NCBI RefSeq assembly: GCF_001636845.1
Contig: NZ_LITT01000004.1
Coordinates: 57,286-121,285, forward strand
Source of the DNA: Clostridium ljungdahlii
GTDB lineage: Bacteria; Bacillota; Clostridia; Clostridiales; Clostridiaceae
Length of the DNA: 64,000 nt
Direction of reading: 5' to 3'
The translations under genes were made by a program, and so were the position numbers. The notes beneath the pieces were generated by a model. It was not told the DNA's origin. It saw only the letters and a list, made by a program, of their open reading frames with translations, and made no database searches. Below are positions 1 to 9,119 of this stretch, piece by piece; position 1 is the first letter of the stretch, and every line of letters starts with the position of its first letter.

Positions 1-52
1 TAATATTTAGTTTTAAAATTTTGTGCTAAGAAATTTTTCTAAGTCCATTAGC

Positions 53-85
53 CTCAAAATGATACAAAACTTATATCATTTTGAG
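53..85. terminator. Hairpin downstream of lipA
   Basis: A perfect 12-bp stem (53-64 with 74-85) with a 9-nt loop lies just past the lipA stop. The plus-strand side is followed by T-rich sequence and the minus side is not, so it may end transcripts from either direction or only stabilise the lipA 3' end. Its role as a terminator is inferred. Confidence 0.5.
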
Positions 86-115
86 ATTATATTTCATTTT
101 TATCTCATTTCGATA

Positions 116-967
116 TTATTTTTCAAGCATTTCATCTGCATGATAGGAACTTCTTACTAAAGGGGAAGATGATACAAATTTGAATCCCAATTCTAAGGCT
201 ATTTCTTTATATTTTTTAAATTGATCAGGATGAACATACTCTATAACAGGATGATGTTTTGAAGAAGGTGGTAAGTACTGACCTATTGTAACAATATCAC
301 AATCCACCCTCCTTAAATCCTTTAATACTTCTATAATATCTTCTTCTTTTTCTCCAAGCCCCAACATAAATCCCGATTTTGTTAAAATTGAGCTATCCAT
401 AATCTTAACTCTTTTTAAAAGTTCCAGTGAACGCTTGTAAACTGCCATTGGTCTTACTTCTTTATATAGAGCAGGTGTGGTCTCTACATTGTGATTTATT
501 ACATTAGGTTCTGAATCCACTACCTTTTTAAGTGCAGTTTCATTTCCTTTAAAATCCGGTATTAAAACTTCTACCGTTATATTTTTATTAAGCTTTCTTA
601 TTTCTTCTACAACGCTAGCAAAATGAGAAGCTCCTCCATCTTCTAAATCATCTCTTGTAACAGAAGTTATTACTGCATATTTCAATTTTAGTTTATCCAC
701 TGCTTGTGCCACATTAAAAGGTTCTTTTTTATCAACTTTTTCAGGTTTGCCCTTAGTTACATTACAAAAAGTACAATTCCTTGTGCAATTTTTTCCAAGT
801 ATCATGAAAGTTGCCCTGCTTTTATTAAAACATTCCATTCTATTAGGACAATTTGCCTCACCACATACAGTATTTAAAGAATACTTTTTAAGTATATCCT
901 TTACATCCTGAGATACTTGTCCCCCTCTTATTTTTATTTTTAACCACTCAGGTTTTCTCTTATACAT
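116..967 (-). CDS. lipA: Lipoyl synthase LipA
   Basis: Radical-SAM enzyme that inserts two sulfurs into protein-bound octanoyl groups to make the lipoyl cofactor of 2-oxoacid dehydrogenases and the glycine cleavage H protein. I see the family's N-terminal auxiliary cluster (Cys35, Cys40, Cys46) and the radical-SAM motif CTRNCTFC (Cys61, 65, 68). The open frame runs 20 codons further upstream, but the ATG at 967 is preceded by GAGGG at good spacing and gives the usual family start ([10 protein letters not shown]), about 283 residues. It lies downstream of lplA on the same strand, so scavenged and endogenous lipoylation are encoded together. Identification is firm. Confidence 0.95.
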   Translation of the reverse strand: MYKRKPEWLKIKIRGGQVSQDVKDILKKYSLNTVCGEANCPNRMECFNKSRATFMILGKNCTRNCTFCNVTKGKPEKVDKKEPFNVAQAVDKLKLKYAVITSVTRDDLEDGGASHFASVVEEIRKLNKNITVEVLIPDFKGNETALKKVVDSEPNVINHNVETTPALYKEVRPMAVYKRSLELLKRVKIMDSSILTKSGFMLGLGEKEEDIIEVLKDLRRVDCDIVTIGQYLPPSSKHHPVIEYVHPDQFKKYKEIALELGFKFVSSSPLVRSSYHADEMLEK

Positions 968-1040
968 AAAATACAATCCCTCGTTTCTTCTTTTAAAATA
1001 TGCTAATTTTTTAACACATCTCCACAAAATTAGTATACTA

Positions 1041-2024
1041 CTATTTAAGCATAACCTCCATAATATCTTTTTTGCTTATATTATGCATATATCTTTCAAT
1101 GTCTACGTTTTCAAGTGCTTTCAGAATTTCTTCCTTTTCATACTTAATTCCTAAAAACTTATTTTCCAATTCACCAATATCACAACTGCTGAAAAAATCT
1201 CCAAAAAATTTTATACTACCTATAATACCTTTTTTTACATATATATTAACCTGTACAATTCCTCCTGGGAATTTTTTCTCGTTGGAATAATTAAACTTTT
1301 TAAGATGTCCATAATTCCATTCCCAAGTCTCATATTTATGAGAACATATTTCTTTTATTTTTTTCCATTCCTCTTTTGAAAATGTATATATTTTAGGATT
1401 TTTATCTTCACTTATAACTGATTTCATTAAAAATTCTTTGAATTCAATTATAGTCATATCGCTTTTAATATAATCATATATATTCGTAACTCTGCTTCTT
1501 ACTGATTTAACAGCTTTATCGGAAAATTTTATAGGATTTACATAAAGAGCTTCATTCAAATTTTTCATATTAACAGAAAATAAAATGCTTCCGTGATGCA
1601 AAATTTTATTTCCATGTTTATACTGAGCATTTCCTGAAATTTTTTTACCATCTATAACCAAATCATTTCTACCAGAAAGCTCTGCATTTACAGATAGCTT
1701 TTTCAATGCTCTTATTATAGGATACGTAAACTTACTAAAATCTGCAAAAACATTGTTTTCGCCTACAGATATAAAAGTAAAATTTAAAGTTCCTAGGTCA
1801 TTGAATATAGTTCCTCCCCCTGACACTCTTCTTACCACTGACAAATTATGTTTTTTTACATAGTCTATGTTTATCTCTGAAAGGGTATTTTGATTTTTGC
1901 CTATTAAAACACAGGGTCTGTTTCTCCAAAGGATAAAACAATCCTCATTGAATGTTTGCATTACATATTCTTCAATTGCATGGTTCATATATGGGTTCGT
2001 ATTTTGGTGCTCAATAAATAACAT
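1041..2024 (-). CDS. lplA: Lipoate-protein ligase A
   Basis: Ligase that activates free lipoate with ATP and transfers it to a lysine of apo-acceptor domains in the cytoplasm. The biotin/lipoate ligase fold is recognisable from the [12 protein letters not shown] motif and the downstream GKKISGNAQ segment carrying the lipoyl-AMP lysine. A C-terminal accessory domain is present, as in long-type LplA (about 327 residues). Two ATG codons lie two codons apart. The second (2022-2024) has AGGAG at 8 nt and is preferred. It is followed by lipA on the same strand with a short gap, probably one transcript. Confidence 0.93.
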   Translation of the reverse strand: MLFIEHQNTNPYMNHAIEEYVMQTFNEDCFILWRNRPCVLIGKNQNTLSEINIDYVKKHNLSVVRRVSGGGTIFNDLGTLNFTFISVGENNVFADFSKFTYPIIRALKKLSVNAELSGRNDLVIDGKKISGNAQYKHGNKILHHGSILFSVNMKNLNEALYVNPIKFSDKAVKSVRSRVTNIYDYIKSDMTIIEFKEFLMKSVISEDKNPKIYTFSKEEWKKIKEICSHKYETWEWNYGHLKKFNYSNEKKFPGGIVQVNIYVKKGIIGSIKFFGDFFSSCDIGELENKFLGIKYEKEEILKALENVDIERYMHNISKKDIMEVMLK

Positions 2025-2232
2025 TTTCATTACTCCTTTTTTAGAATAGACTTTTTACCAACACTTATCTACAAAGCTACCTAAAATGAATTATACACAA
2101 TAAGTTTAATATTTAAAAGTAGTTAAATTATATTTCGATACTTGTAATATATAGATAAAAATGTATTAAATGTTAAATGATAATATTACTAAAAAAGTTT
2201 TTAATGGTAGCAAAATTATTTTAAAAATTGCT

Positions 2233-2261
2233 TTGATTATAGAGTCAAATTAATGTATAAT
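2233..2261 (+). promoter_or_regulatory. Upstream sigma-A promoter of csp
   Basis: TTGATT (2233-2238), a 17-nt spacer and TATAAT (2256-2261) read toward the cold-shock gene. It would give a ~145-nt leader. Motif match only. Confidence 0.55.
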
Positions 2262-2308
2262 ATGTTTATTAGGTAACATCAATATTTAATGTGAAATTTT
2301 AAGATTTG

Positions 2309-2337
2309 TTGTTAATTTTACATTTTTGTGTTATACT
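2309..2337 (+). promoter_or_regulatory. Proximal sigma-A promoter of csp
   Basis: TTGTTA (2309-2314), 17-nt spacer and TATACT (2332-2337), with an extended -10 TG at 2329-2330. Start of transcription would fall near 2344 and give a ~69-nt leader, consistent with cold-shock mRNAs that carry a 5' leader. Confidence 0.6.
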
Positions 2338-2412
2338 AATGTAATAATAAACACCGATATACAAAATCAAGCTATATCAATTATAAGTGTTTTATCTTTA
2401 GGAGGATAATAA

Positions 2413-2616
2413 ATGAAAATAGGAACAGTAAAATGGTTTAACTCAGAAAAAGGATTTGGATTTATCGAAGTACCTGGCGAAAATGATGTTTTCGTACACT
2501 TCACTGCAATCCAAAGTGATGAACCAAGAAAAAATCTTGAAGAAGGTCAAAAAGTTCAATTTGATGTTGAAGAAGGACCAAAAGGTCTTCAAGCTGCTAA
2601 CGTTGTAAAACTATAA
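2413..2616 (+). CDS. csp: Cold-shock protein (CspA family)
   Basis: A 67-residue single cold-shock domain that binds single-stranded RNA and DNA and acts as an RNA chaperone. The RNP1 motif (KGFGFI) and RNP2 motif (VFVHF) are both intact. The length is standard and a strong AGGAGG sits 7 nt before the ATG. It is monocistronic: two promoter-like sequences lie upstream and an intrinsic terminator downstream. Which paralogue it is (cspA, B, C) cannot be told from one copy. Confidence 0.96.
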   Translation: MKIGTVKWFNSEKGFGFIEVPGENDVFVHFTAIQSDEPRKNLEEGQKVQFDVEEGPKGLQAANVVKL

Positions 2617-2672
2617 TTTATAGCTTACAATATTAGAATAAAACATCTTAACATAAATGAATAGAATGTTTT

Positions 2673-2703
2673 ACCACCTCTGAATAAAAGGTGGTTTTTT
2701 ATA
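2673..2703 (+). terminator. Intrinsic terminator of csp
   Basis: ACCACCT (2673-2679) pairs with AGGTGGT (2689-2695), followed by a run of T. Canonical rho-independent terminator. Confidence 0.85.
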
Positions 2704-2709
2704 CCTTTG

Positions 2710-2747
2710 AAAAAAGGGATATACAAGTATTTGTATATCCCTTTTTT
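2710..2747. terminator. Terminator at the end of sdaAA
   Basis: A perfect 11-bp stem (2716-2726 with 2731-2741) with a 4-nt loop is flanked by A5 on the left and T6 on the right, so it can work for both strands. It overlaps the sdaAA stop codon and separates that operon from csp. Confidence 0.85.
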
Positions 2748-3618
2748 AATTTCCAAGTACCTGCTTTTTTAACTTAAGGCCAGTTTCTGTAACTGCAAGT
2801 CCTCCAAGTGCTGTCTCCCTAAGTGCACAGGGAAGTTGTTTTCCAACCCTATACATTGCCGAAACAGTATCATCAAAAGGTATTCTACTATATACACCTG
2901 CCATAACCATATCTGCTGTAGTTAGTGCGCTTACGGTTCCTGAAACATTTCTCTTGGCACAAGGTACTTCTACAAGACCTGCTACAGGATCGCAAACTAA
3001 TCCTAATACATTTTTTATCACTATAGCACTGGCATTTAAGGCTTGCTCTGGAGTACCGCCCATCATCTCAACCACTCCTCCTGCTGCCATAGCAGCTGCA
3101 GAACCACACTCTGCCTGACAACCACCTTCAGCTCCTGACATAGTGGCGTTTTTAGCTATTATCATTCCAATTCCAGTTGCTGTGAAAAGCGCTTGAATCA
3201 ATTCATCCTCGCTCTTGTTTAGCTTTTCTCCTGCACTTATTATTGCCGCAGGTATTATTCCACAAGAACCTGCTGTAGGTGCAGCCACTACCTTTCCCAT
3301 AGCAGCATTAACTTCCGAACACGAAAGTGCCCTTGCCATAGCTTTTATCATAAAATCTCCAGTTAAACTTTTTCCTTCCCTACAATAATTATTTAATATG
3401 TAAGCGTCCCCACCTATAAGTCCGCTTATAGATTTTACTTTATTTTGCAGACCATATTCTGCAGCATTTTGCATTACTTTAAGATTTTTTCTCATCTTTC
3501 CTAAAATTTCTTTCCTGCTGGAATCTCCCCTTCTAACTTCTTCCTCAACTGTATATTCCCATATTTTCATACTTTTTTCTCTACATATTTTTATAAGTTC
3601 ATATCCGGTATTAGCCAT
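2746..3618 (-). CDS. sdaAA: L-serine dehydratase, alpha subunit
   Basis: Catalytic, iron-sulfur-binding subunit of the two-chain L-serine deaminase, which converts serine to pyruvate and ammonia. At 290 residues it matches the family. Conserved cysteine-bearing segments AGSCGI, CQAECGSA and VCDPVAG are present, as expected for the oxygen-labile 4Fe-4S cluster. The ATG has AGGAGG upstream. It is the second gene of an operon, 3 nt after sdaAB, and ends in a strong bidirectional terminator. In fermentative clostridia this enzyme drains serine into pyruvate. Confidence 0.95.
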   Translation of the reverse strand: MANTGYELIKICREKSMKIWEYTVEEEVRRGDSSRKEILGKMRKNLKVMQNAAEYGLQNKVKSISGLIGGDAYILNNYCREGKSLTGDFMIKAMARALSCSEVNAAMGKVVAAPTAGSCGIIPAAIISAGEKLNKSEDELIQALFTATGIGMIIAKNATMSGAEGGCQAECGSAAAMAAGGVVEMMGGTPEQALNASAIVIKNVLGLVCDPVAGLVEVPCAKRNVSGTVSALTTADMVMAGVYSRIPFDDTVSAMYRVGKQLPCALRETALGGLAVTETGLKLKKQVLGN

Positions 3619-3621
3619 CTA

Positions 3622-4305
3622 TCATTCCTCCTCTGTTATAGGATTTATAGCTCTTATCTTCTTTATATTTGAAATTTCATTTATCTCATTCACAACATCC
3701 TCGGAAATTAAATCGTCCACTTCAAATACCATAGTTGCTCCAGAACCTCTAGTGCTTTTTCTATACACTCTCATAAAAGCTATATTTATTTTATGCTTAT
3801 AAAGTATATCAGATACCTTTGCAACCATGCCTGGTACATCCATATGATTTATCAATATAGTAGGGTAACTTCCTGTAAATTCTATTTTGTCCCCATCTAC
3901 TTCACTTATTACTACATTTCCTCCACCTATAGATGAGCCTACCATTTCACAAGTTTCCCCATTATCCTTTTCTATAATAAATTTGACTGTATTAGGATGA
4001 ACGTCTCCTAAATCTATTTCTTTAAATTCAATTTTAATTCCCTCTTTCCTTGCCAAAATAATAGATTCTTTTAGATTTTCATCCCAGGGATCCATTCCCA
4101 GTATTCCAGCAACTAAAGCCTTGTCTGTACCATGTCCTTTATAAGTTTTAGCAAAAGATCCGTGAAGCAGAAATTGTACCTTTAAAATTTTGCCTCCTGC
4201 TATAGTCTTTGCAATTTTACCCAGCCTTGCTGCCCCAGCAGTATGAGAACTGGAGGGTCCTATCATTATGGGTCCTAGAATATCAAAAGCACTATATTCT
4301 CGCAT
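3622..4305 (-). CDS. sdaAB: L-serine dehydratase, beta subunit
   Basis: Partner subunit of SdaAA. It has the conserved GPSSSHTAGAARLG segment near the N terminus and an ACT-like regulatory domain at the C terminus (about residues 145-220). A GTG at 4312-4314 opens the frame, but only 1 nt separates it from the AAAGGA ribosome site. The ATG at 4303-4305 is about 10 nt away and is the likelier start, giving 227 residues. Divergent from the aspartate decarboxylase gene. Confidence 0.93.
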   Translation of the reverse strand: MREYSAFDILGPIMIGPSSSHTAGAARLGKIAKTIAGGKILKVQFLLHGSFAKTYKGHGTDKALVAGILGMDPWDENLKESIILARKEGIKIEFKEIDLGDVHPNTVKFIIEKDNGETCEMVGSSIGGGNVVISEVDGDKIEFTGSYPTILINHMDVPGMVAKVSDILYKHKINIAFMRVYRKSTRGSGATMVFEVDDLISEDVVNEINEISNIKKIRAINPITEEE

Positions 4306-4436
4306 ATTAAGCACATCCTTTCATTTTAGTCCTAAGATATAACAGCTTTTATTATATTATGATCATTCAAGAACTAGTATATAATTAAACTAAAAAAATT
4401 GCACTAGGCTGGCACTTTTTATGTGCATATTTTTGT

Positions 4437-4465
4437 TTGTATTTGCAGAATATAAATTCTATAAT
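4437..4465 (+). promoter_or_regulatory. Promoter of the aspartate decarboxylase gene
   Basis: TTGTAT (4437-4442), 17-nt spacer, TATAAT (4460-4465), about 30 nt ahead of the start codon. Motif match only. Confidence 0.5.
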
Positions 4466-4494
4466 ATATAAAATTTTTGGAGGAAGTACATAAA

Positions 4495-6126
4495 ATGTAT
4501 GCAAATAAAAATATTCAACTACTAGAACTAGAGCGCATTTATGGTAAAATAAGTCCTTTTGAATTAAAAAACAAACTAATTAGCCTTGCTAAAGATCAAA
4601 AGGTAAAAAGTGCACATACTCTTTTAGATGCAGGAAGAGGGAATCCTAACTGGATAGCCGCTTCTCCCAGAGAAGCCTTTTTTGCTTTTGGACAATTTGC
4701 ATTAGAAGAATCACGGCGAATATGGAATGAAAAAAACTTAGGCGGAATGCCTGAAAAACAAAATATACATATACGCTTTTATAACTATATTGAAACTCAT
4801 AGAACTTGTCCAGGCATAGATATGTTAAAAAAATTTATAGACTATGGTATAAACTCACAAGGATTCAATGCAGAAGATTGGATTTATGAACTAACAGATG
4901 GAATTATAGGTGATAACTACCCGGACCCAAGCAGAATGTTAACTCATGTAGAAAAAATAGTAACCCAGTATTTAACCAAGGAAATATATCACTTACAGGA
5001 GTTCGATTCTAAGTTCAAATTATTTGCCGTAGAAGGTGCTACTGCTGCTATATGTTATATATTTGATTCATTAATTGCCAATGAACTTCTAGAAAAAGGC
5101 GATAAAGTGGCAATTATGACTCCTATTTTTACTCCATATTTAGAAATTCCAATTATTCCAAGATATAACTTTAATTTAGTTAAGATAATGGCCTCTGAAA
5201 ATTCCGAAGAAGGAAGTAGTCCATGGCAATATCCAAAATCAGAACTAAAAAAACTAGGTGACAAAACTATCAAGGCTTTATTTTTAGTAAATCCAAGCAA
5301 TCCACCTTCAGAAGCCATGGAACCTGACTCAATTAAATATCTTATAGAAACTATTAAGGATTCCAATCCAAATTTAATGATTATATCAGATGATGTATAT
5401 GGTAGTTTTCCAGACAACTTTAATTCTATAGTATCAGCTCTCCCCTATAATTGTATAGGAGTTTATTCATTTTCAAAGTATTTTGGTGTAACAGGCTGGA
5501 GGCTTGGTACTATAGCTATCCATGAAAATAATGTATTTGATAATCTTTTAAAAGAGCTGCCAGAAGATAAAAAAAGTACTATAAAAAAACGTTATGAATC
5601 CATTTCAACCGATCCAACGGAAATTAATTTTATAGATAGAATCGCAGCAGACAGCCGTCAGGTAGCACTTCACCATACTGCAGGTTTGTCAACGCCCCAG
5701 CAGGTTCAAATGGCCTTTTTTGCAATATTCTCACTGCTAGATACTAAAAACGAATATAAAGACCTGATAAAGAGCATATGTAAAAGGCGAAAAAGGTTAC
5801 TATTTAAAAGTCTTGAAATAACTATACCAGAAGATCCTTTTGACGCAAGCTACTATGCAGAGTTTGATCTATTAAAATGGGCAAATACTCATTACGGAAA
5901 AGCTTTTGGAGATTATTTAGACATGAACTATGAACCAATAGATATACTCTTTAAATTAGCTGAAAAATCTTCTATTGTATTATTAGGAGGATCTGGCTTC
6001 TATGCCTCTAAGTGGTCTGTGAGAATTTCACTTGCAAATTTAAATGACAGTGCCTATTCTAAAATAGGAAATGTGCTCCATAACATCTTACAGGAATATA
6101 AAGATACTTGGGAAAACAGCAAATAA
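4495..6126 (+). CDS. asdA: Aspartate 4-decarboxylase (bifunctional aminotransferase)
   Basis: PLP enzyme of the AsdA family that removes the beta-carboxyl of L-aspartate to give L-alanine and CO2, with side aspartate aminotransferase activity. The family signature GRGNPNW occurs near residue 45, and the PLP-lysine segment SFSKYFGVTGWRLG is intact. Length (about 543 residues) fits. The frame could open at a TTG at 4477, but GGAGG lies 11 nt before the ATG at 4495, which I prefer. In anaerobes this reaction with an aspartate/alanine antiporter can generate proton motive force. No antiporter gene is adjacent, so that role is not supported here. Confidence 0.88.
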   Translation: MYANKNIQLLELERIYGKISPFELKNKLISLAKDQKVKSAHTLLDAGRGNPNWIAASPREAFFAFGQFALEESRRIWNEKNLGGMPEKQNIHIRFYNYIETHRTCPGIDMLKKFIDYGINSQGFNAEDWIYELTDGIIGDNYPDPSRMLTHVEKIVTQYLTKEIYHLQEFDSKFKLFAVEGATAAICYIFDSLIANELLEKGDKVAIMTPIFTPYLEIPIIPRYNFNLVKIMASENSEEGSSPWQYPKSELKKLGDKTIKALFLVNPSNPPSEAMEPDSIKYLIETIKDSNPNLMIISDDVYGSFPDNFNSIVSALPYNCIGVYSFSKYFGVTGWRLGTIAIHENNVFDNLLKELPEDKKSTIKKRYESISTDPTEINFIDRIAADSRQVALHHTAGLSTPQQVQMAFFAIFSLLDTKNEYKDLIKSICKRRKRLLFKSLEITIPEDPFDASYYAEFDLLKWANTHYGKAFGDYLDMNYEPIDILFKLAEKSSIVLLGGSGFYASKWSVRISLANLNDSAYSKIGNVLHNILQEYKDTWENSK

Positions 6127-6252
6127 GGATAACATATATATAGCCTATGCTTAATTCCTATGTTTATTTTATTCATAAACTTTTCAGCTATTTGGTACAT
6201 TTAAAATCATACTACATATTATATATAAGTACCTTATAGGAGTGATTTTAAT

Positions 6253-7560
6253 ATGTCCTATGATAAAATAAATCATAATTACAGAGAATTAATAACCGGT
6301 GTAGATACAAAAATACCTTTAAAAAATGGGAAGCTGGTAACTGCTATAAATTTTGATAATGCAGCTACTACACCTCCTTTTAATTATGTTATGGAAAAGG
6401 TAGTTAGTTTTTCACCCTATTATTCTTCTATTCATAGGGGAACCGGTTTTAAATCTAAATTATCCTCTGAAATCTATGAAACATCGCGACAACTTATATG
6501 TAACTTTGTTCACTGTGATTCCGAAAAAAATACAGTAATCTATGTAAAAAACACTACTGAAGCTATCAATAAATTATCTTATATTTTTAATTATCTATAT
6601 AAAGATGCTGTTATATTAGCTACTAGAATGGAACATCATTCTAATGATTTGCCCTGGAGGAACAAATTTAAAGTAGATTATTTGGAGGTGGATGAAACTG
6701 GTAAACTAATTCTTTCAGATTTAAAGCGTAAATTAGAAAAACATAACGGCAAAGTTAAGTTGGTATGTGTAACTGGTGCTTCTAATGTAACGGGATACAA
6801 AAATCCTATATATAAAATTGCAAAAATTGCCCATAATTATGGATCAGAAATTCTAGTAGATGGTGCACAACTTGTACCTCATTATCCTATATACATGAAG
6901 CAGCATTATGAAGACGAATCTATTGACTATTTAGCCTTCTCAGCACACAAAATGTACGCACCCTTTGGTATAGGCGTATTGATAGGCCCCAAGGAGACTT
7001 TCTGTAGTGTATCACCTGAATATAGTGGAGGAGGTACTATAAAATTAGTTACAGATGACAGTGTAATATGGAATGATCCACCTGAAAAAAATGAAGCCGG
7101 TACTCCAAATGTACTTGGTATAGTTGCCCTAACTGCTTCTATTGAAATGTTAAACAAATTGGGAATAAACAATATAGACAAAAGTGAAATGAAAATATAT
7201 AACTACGCTTTAAGCAAAATCATTAGTCTTCCAAACATCGCTTTATACTGTGACCCAAATCCAAATTGCGATAAAGTTGCAATTCTTCCTTTTAATATAA
7301 AAGGACTTTATCATGGTATTACAGCAAAACTTCTTTCAGATTTATCCGGTATTTCAGTCAGGAGTGGCTGCTTTTGTGCTCAGCCTTACGTACAAAGACT
7401 TCTTAAGCTTTCTCGTAAAGATATAACCTACTTAAAACACAATTACAATGACATCTCCCACCCAGGTCTCGTTCGATTGAGCTTTGGTTTATACAATACT
7501 TATAGTGAAGTAGATATTTTAATTGACACCCTAAAGGAAATAATTAAAAATAAAACTTAA
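6253..7560 (+). CDS. Class-V aminotransferase, cysteine-desulfurase-like
   Basis: A 435-residue fold-type I PLP protein of the SufS/CsdA/NifS superfamily. Visible motifs are FDNAATTPPF near the N terminus, TRMEHHSNDLPW, DGAQLVPH, the PLP-lysine segment AFSAHKMYAPFGIG, and VRSGCFCAQPY, where desulfurases carry a catalytic cysteine. The spacing resembles SufS-like proteins but no scaffold gene (sufU, iscU) is beside it. It follows the aspartate decarboxylase on the same strand after 126 bp and has its own AGGAGTG site. Substrate is not determinable: cysteine, cysteine sulfinate or another amino acid are possible. Confidence 0.75.
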   Translation: MSYDKINHNYRELITGVDTKIPLKNGKLVTAINFDNAATTPPFNYVMEKVVSFSPYYSSIHRGTGFKSKLSSEIYETSRQLICNFVHCDSEKNTVIYVKNTTEAINKLSYIFNYLYKDAVILATRMEHHSNDLPWRNKFKVDYLEVDETGKLILSDLKRKLEKHNGKVKLVCVTGASNVTGYKNPIYKIAKIAHNYGSEILVDGAQLVPHYPIYMKQHYEDESIDYLAFSAHKMYAPFGIGVLIGPKETFCSVSPEYSGGGTIKLVTDDSVIWNDPPEKNEAGTPNVLGIVALTASIEMLNKLGINNIDKSEMKIYNYALSKIISLPNIALYCDPNPNCDKVAILPFNIKGLYHGITAKLLSDLSGISVRSGCFCAQPYVQRLLKLSRKDITYLKHNYNDISHPGLVRLSFGLYNTYSEVDILIDTLKEIIKNKT

Positions 7561-7587
7561 ATAAAAATGTTATATGGCAAGGATAAA

Positions 7588-7652
7588 CAATTAAACTTTA
7601 GGTGTTCTATCCTAAAATTTAATTGTAGGTGTTCTATCCTAAAGTTTAATTG
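7588..7652. repeat. Tandem hairpin repeat between convergent genes
   Basis: Two 26-nt direct copies (7600-7625 and 7627-7652) differ at one base, and a 15-nt arm at 7588-7602 is the exact reverse complement of 7638-7652 and, with one mismatch, of 7611-7625. The region can therefore fold as alternative hairpins with the same TGTTCTAT loop. It sits between two convergent genes and probably works as a bidirectional terminator that has duplicated one arm. Confidence 0.75.
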
Positions 7653-7661
7653 TTCTATTTG

Positions 7662-8093
7662 CTATTTACTTAAAAGTCCTGCTGACAATACAAATACCAT
7701 GAGTATAGGAAAACAATCACATATGATCCAACCCAAAATTATAATTATAAGGCTTAATAGATTGTATTTAAAGTACTTGTAGATAATTAAATTATATATA
7801 AAAAACAAATTAGTCACTATAAAGGCAATAATCATAGGAATTGGATTGGATACTCCATATACCACTAAAACATGAAGTACAAATATAAGTGTTAAAACAG
7901 TAGCCATAAAGAAAATTATTCTAAGCCCATCTCTATTTTTAAATTTTAAAAATATACAAAATCCATCGTACACACATAATGCCAAAGGTACGAGTGCAAT
8001 TATTTCAAATTTGTCTATGTAAAAATAAGCAGTGATTAAGACAGCAACAAAAAACAGCACCTTAACATTAAAGTTAAAATTTTTTTCATTCAT
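7662..8093 (-). CDS. Hypothetical membrane protein
   Basis: 143 residues with four or five hydrophobic stretches (roughly 10-45, 60-80, 85-105, 112-135), so an integral membrane protein. I do not recognise the family. The start has AGGAG at good spacing (minus strand, near 8105). It lies immediately downstream of the LysR gene on the same strand, separated by 22 bp, and may be cotranscribed with it. Convergent with the class-V enzyme gene. Confidence 0.7.
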   Translation of the reverse strand: MNEKNFNFNVKVLFFVAVLITAYFYIDKFEIIALVPLALCVYDGFCIFLKFKNRDGLRIIFFMATVLTLIFVLHVLVVYGVSNPIPMIIAFIVTNLFFIYNLIIYKYFKYNLLSLIIIILGWIICDCFPILMVFVLSAGLLSK

Positions 8094-8115
8094 TAAAATC
8101 GTCTCCTAAAATATT

Positions 8116-8988
8116 CTACTTTTTCATAGAAAAAACACGCAAAAAATTTCTAGCTACCGATGACATATATCTATTCTTTAAACATATGGCAGCTATACTA
8201 GTTTCCAAATCAACTTCATCTATCCTCTTTCTTTTCAAATCTACATTTTTCACCACATCAATGGATGTCCTTGGAACAATGGCCATTCCAATGCCCGATT
8301 CTGCCCACACAATTGCTGTTCTTGCATCTTCAGTGCTACAAATTATATTAGGTACAAAACCTTCTTTATTGCAGCACTCAAATATCAACTTTTCAAATCT
8401 TCTGTATATAATCAAAGGTCTACCTTTCAAGTCCTTTAAGCTTACACTTTCTCTATCTTCAAACAAATCACACTCCTTGTTAAATACAACAGTCATAGGC
8501 TCTTTAGGCAGAGCAGTTATTTCAAGCCCTTCAGTATTAAAAGGGGTTCTTACAATACCAACTTCTATCAATCCACTATTTAATATTTCTAATATTCTAA
8601 AGGTATTTCCTTCCCATACGTTAAAATTTACCTCTGGATATTCTTTATGAAAAATATTTATTCTTTCTGGTAACAATGTAGCACCTGAAGAAGATACTGT
8701 TCCAATAGAAAGCGTTCCCTTTGCTCCTTCTTTAAAATCCTTTAACTCTTTTGCAGTAAAACTTACTAATTTAAGTATTTGTTCAGCTCTGTTTGCAAGT
8801 ATTTGTCCTGCACTTGTTAAATGTATCTTATGACTTCCCCTATCCATAAGCTTAACACCTAATTCTTCTTCCAAAAGCTTTAAGTGATAACTTAAAGGTG
8901 GCTGCGCCATATTTAGTTTTTTAGCTGCACTAGTTATTTTACCTTCTTTAGCAATAGTCAGAAAATACTTCAGCTGCTTAATATCCAT
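8116..8988 (-). CDS. LysR-family transcriptional regulator
   Basis: 290 residues: N-terminal winged helix-turn-helix (residues 1-60, MDIKQLKYFLTIAKEG... TSAAKKLNMAQPPLSYHL) followed by a linker helix and a periplasmic-binding-like effector domain. LysR proteins usually regulate the divergent neighbour, here the TauE/SafE exporter gene, 131 bp away. A T-N11-A type dyad lies in that gap. The effector is unknown; a sulfur- or sulfonate-type ligand would be a guess from the exporter family. Confidence 0.9.
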   Translation of the reverse strand: MDIKQLKYFLTIAKEGKITSAAKKLNMAQPPLSYHLKLLEEELGVKLMDRGSHKIHLTSAGQILANRAEQILKLVSFTAKELKDFKEGAKGTLSIGTVSSSGATLLPERINIFHKEYPEVNFNVWEGNTFRILEILNSGLIEVGIVRTPFNTEGLEITALPKEPMTVVFNKECDLFEDRESVSLKDLKGRPLIIYRRFEKLIFECCNKEGFVPNIICSTEDARTAIVWAESGIGMAIVPRTSIDVVKNVDLKRKRIDEVDLETSIAAICLKNRYMSSVARNFLRVFSMKK

Positions 8989-9030
8989 AAAAAGATATCA
9001 CTCCTATTATATAATTTCTATATACTTTGA

Positions 9031-9045
9031 ATACTAATTATGTAT
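9031..9045. promoter_or_regulatory. Candidate LysR operator
   Basis: ATACTAATTATGTAT is an imperfect dyad (ATAC/GTAT arms) fitting the LysR T-N11-A box. It abuts the -35 of the exporter promoter, a usual place for a LysR activation site. Inferred from position and symmetry. Confidence 0.35.
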
Positions 9046-9074
9046 TTTAAATATACAAGTTTCCTTGATATAAT
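9046..9074 (+). promoter_or_regulatory. Promoter of the TauE/SafE operon
   Basis: A weak -35 TTTAAA (9046-9051), a 17-nt spacer and consensus TATAAT (9069-9074). A poor -35 with a good -10 fits an activator-dependent promoter. Confidence 0.45.
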
Positions 9075-9119
9075 AATACTTGAAAACAAAAATTTATTCA
9101 ACATAGGAGGAATGGCATT

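Noticed and set aside
1072..1290. Plus-strand frame opposite lplA
   Set aside because: Shadow of lplA: no ribosome site, and biased toward residues of an antisense frame.
7588..7652. CRISPR-like direct repeats
   Set aside because: Only two units, no spacers of regular length and no cas genes. It folds as a terminator.
7567..7782. 71-codon frame with internal peptide repeat
   Set aside because: The peptide repeat only reflects the tandem terminator DNA. It overlaps the end of the membrane-protein gene on the other strand.
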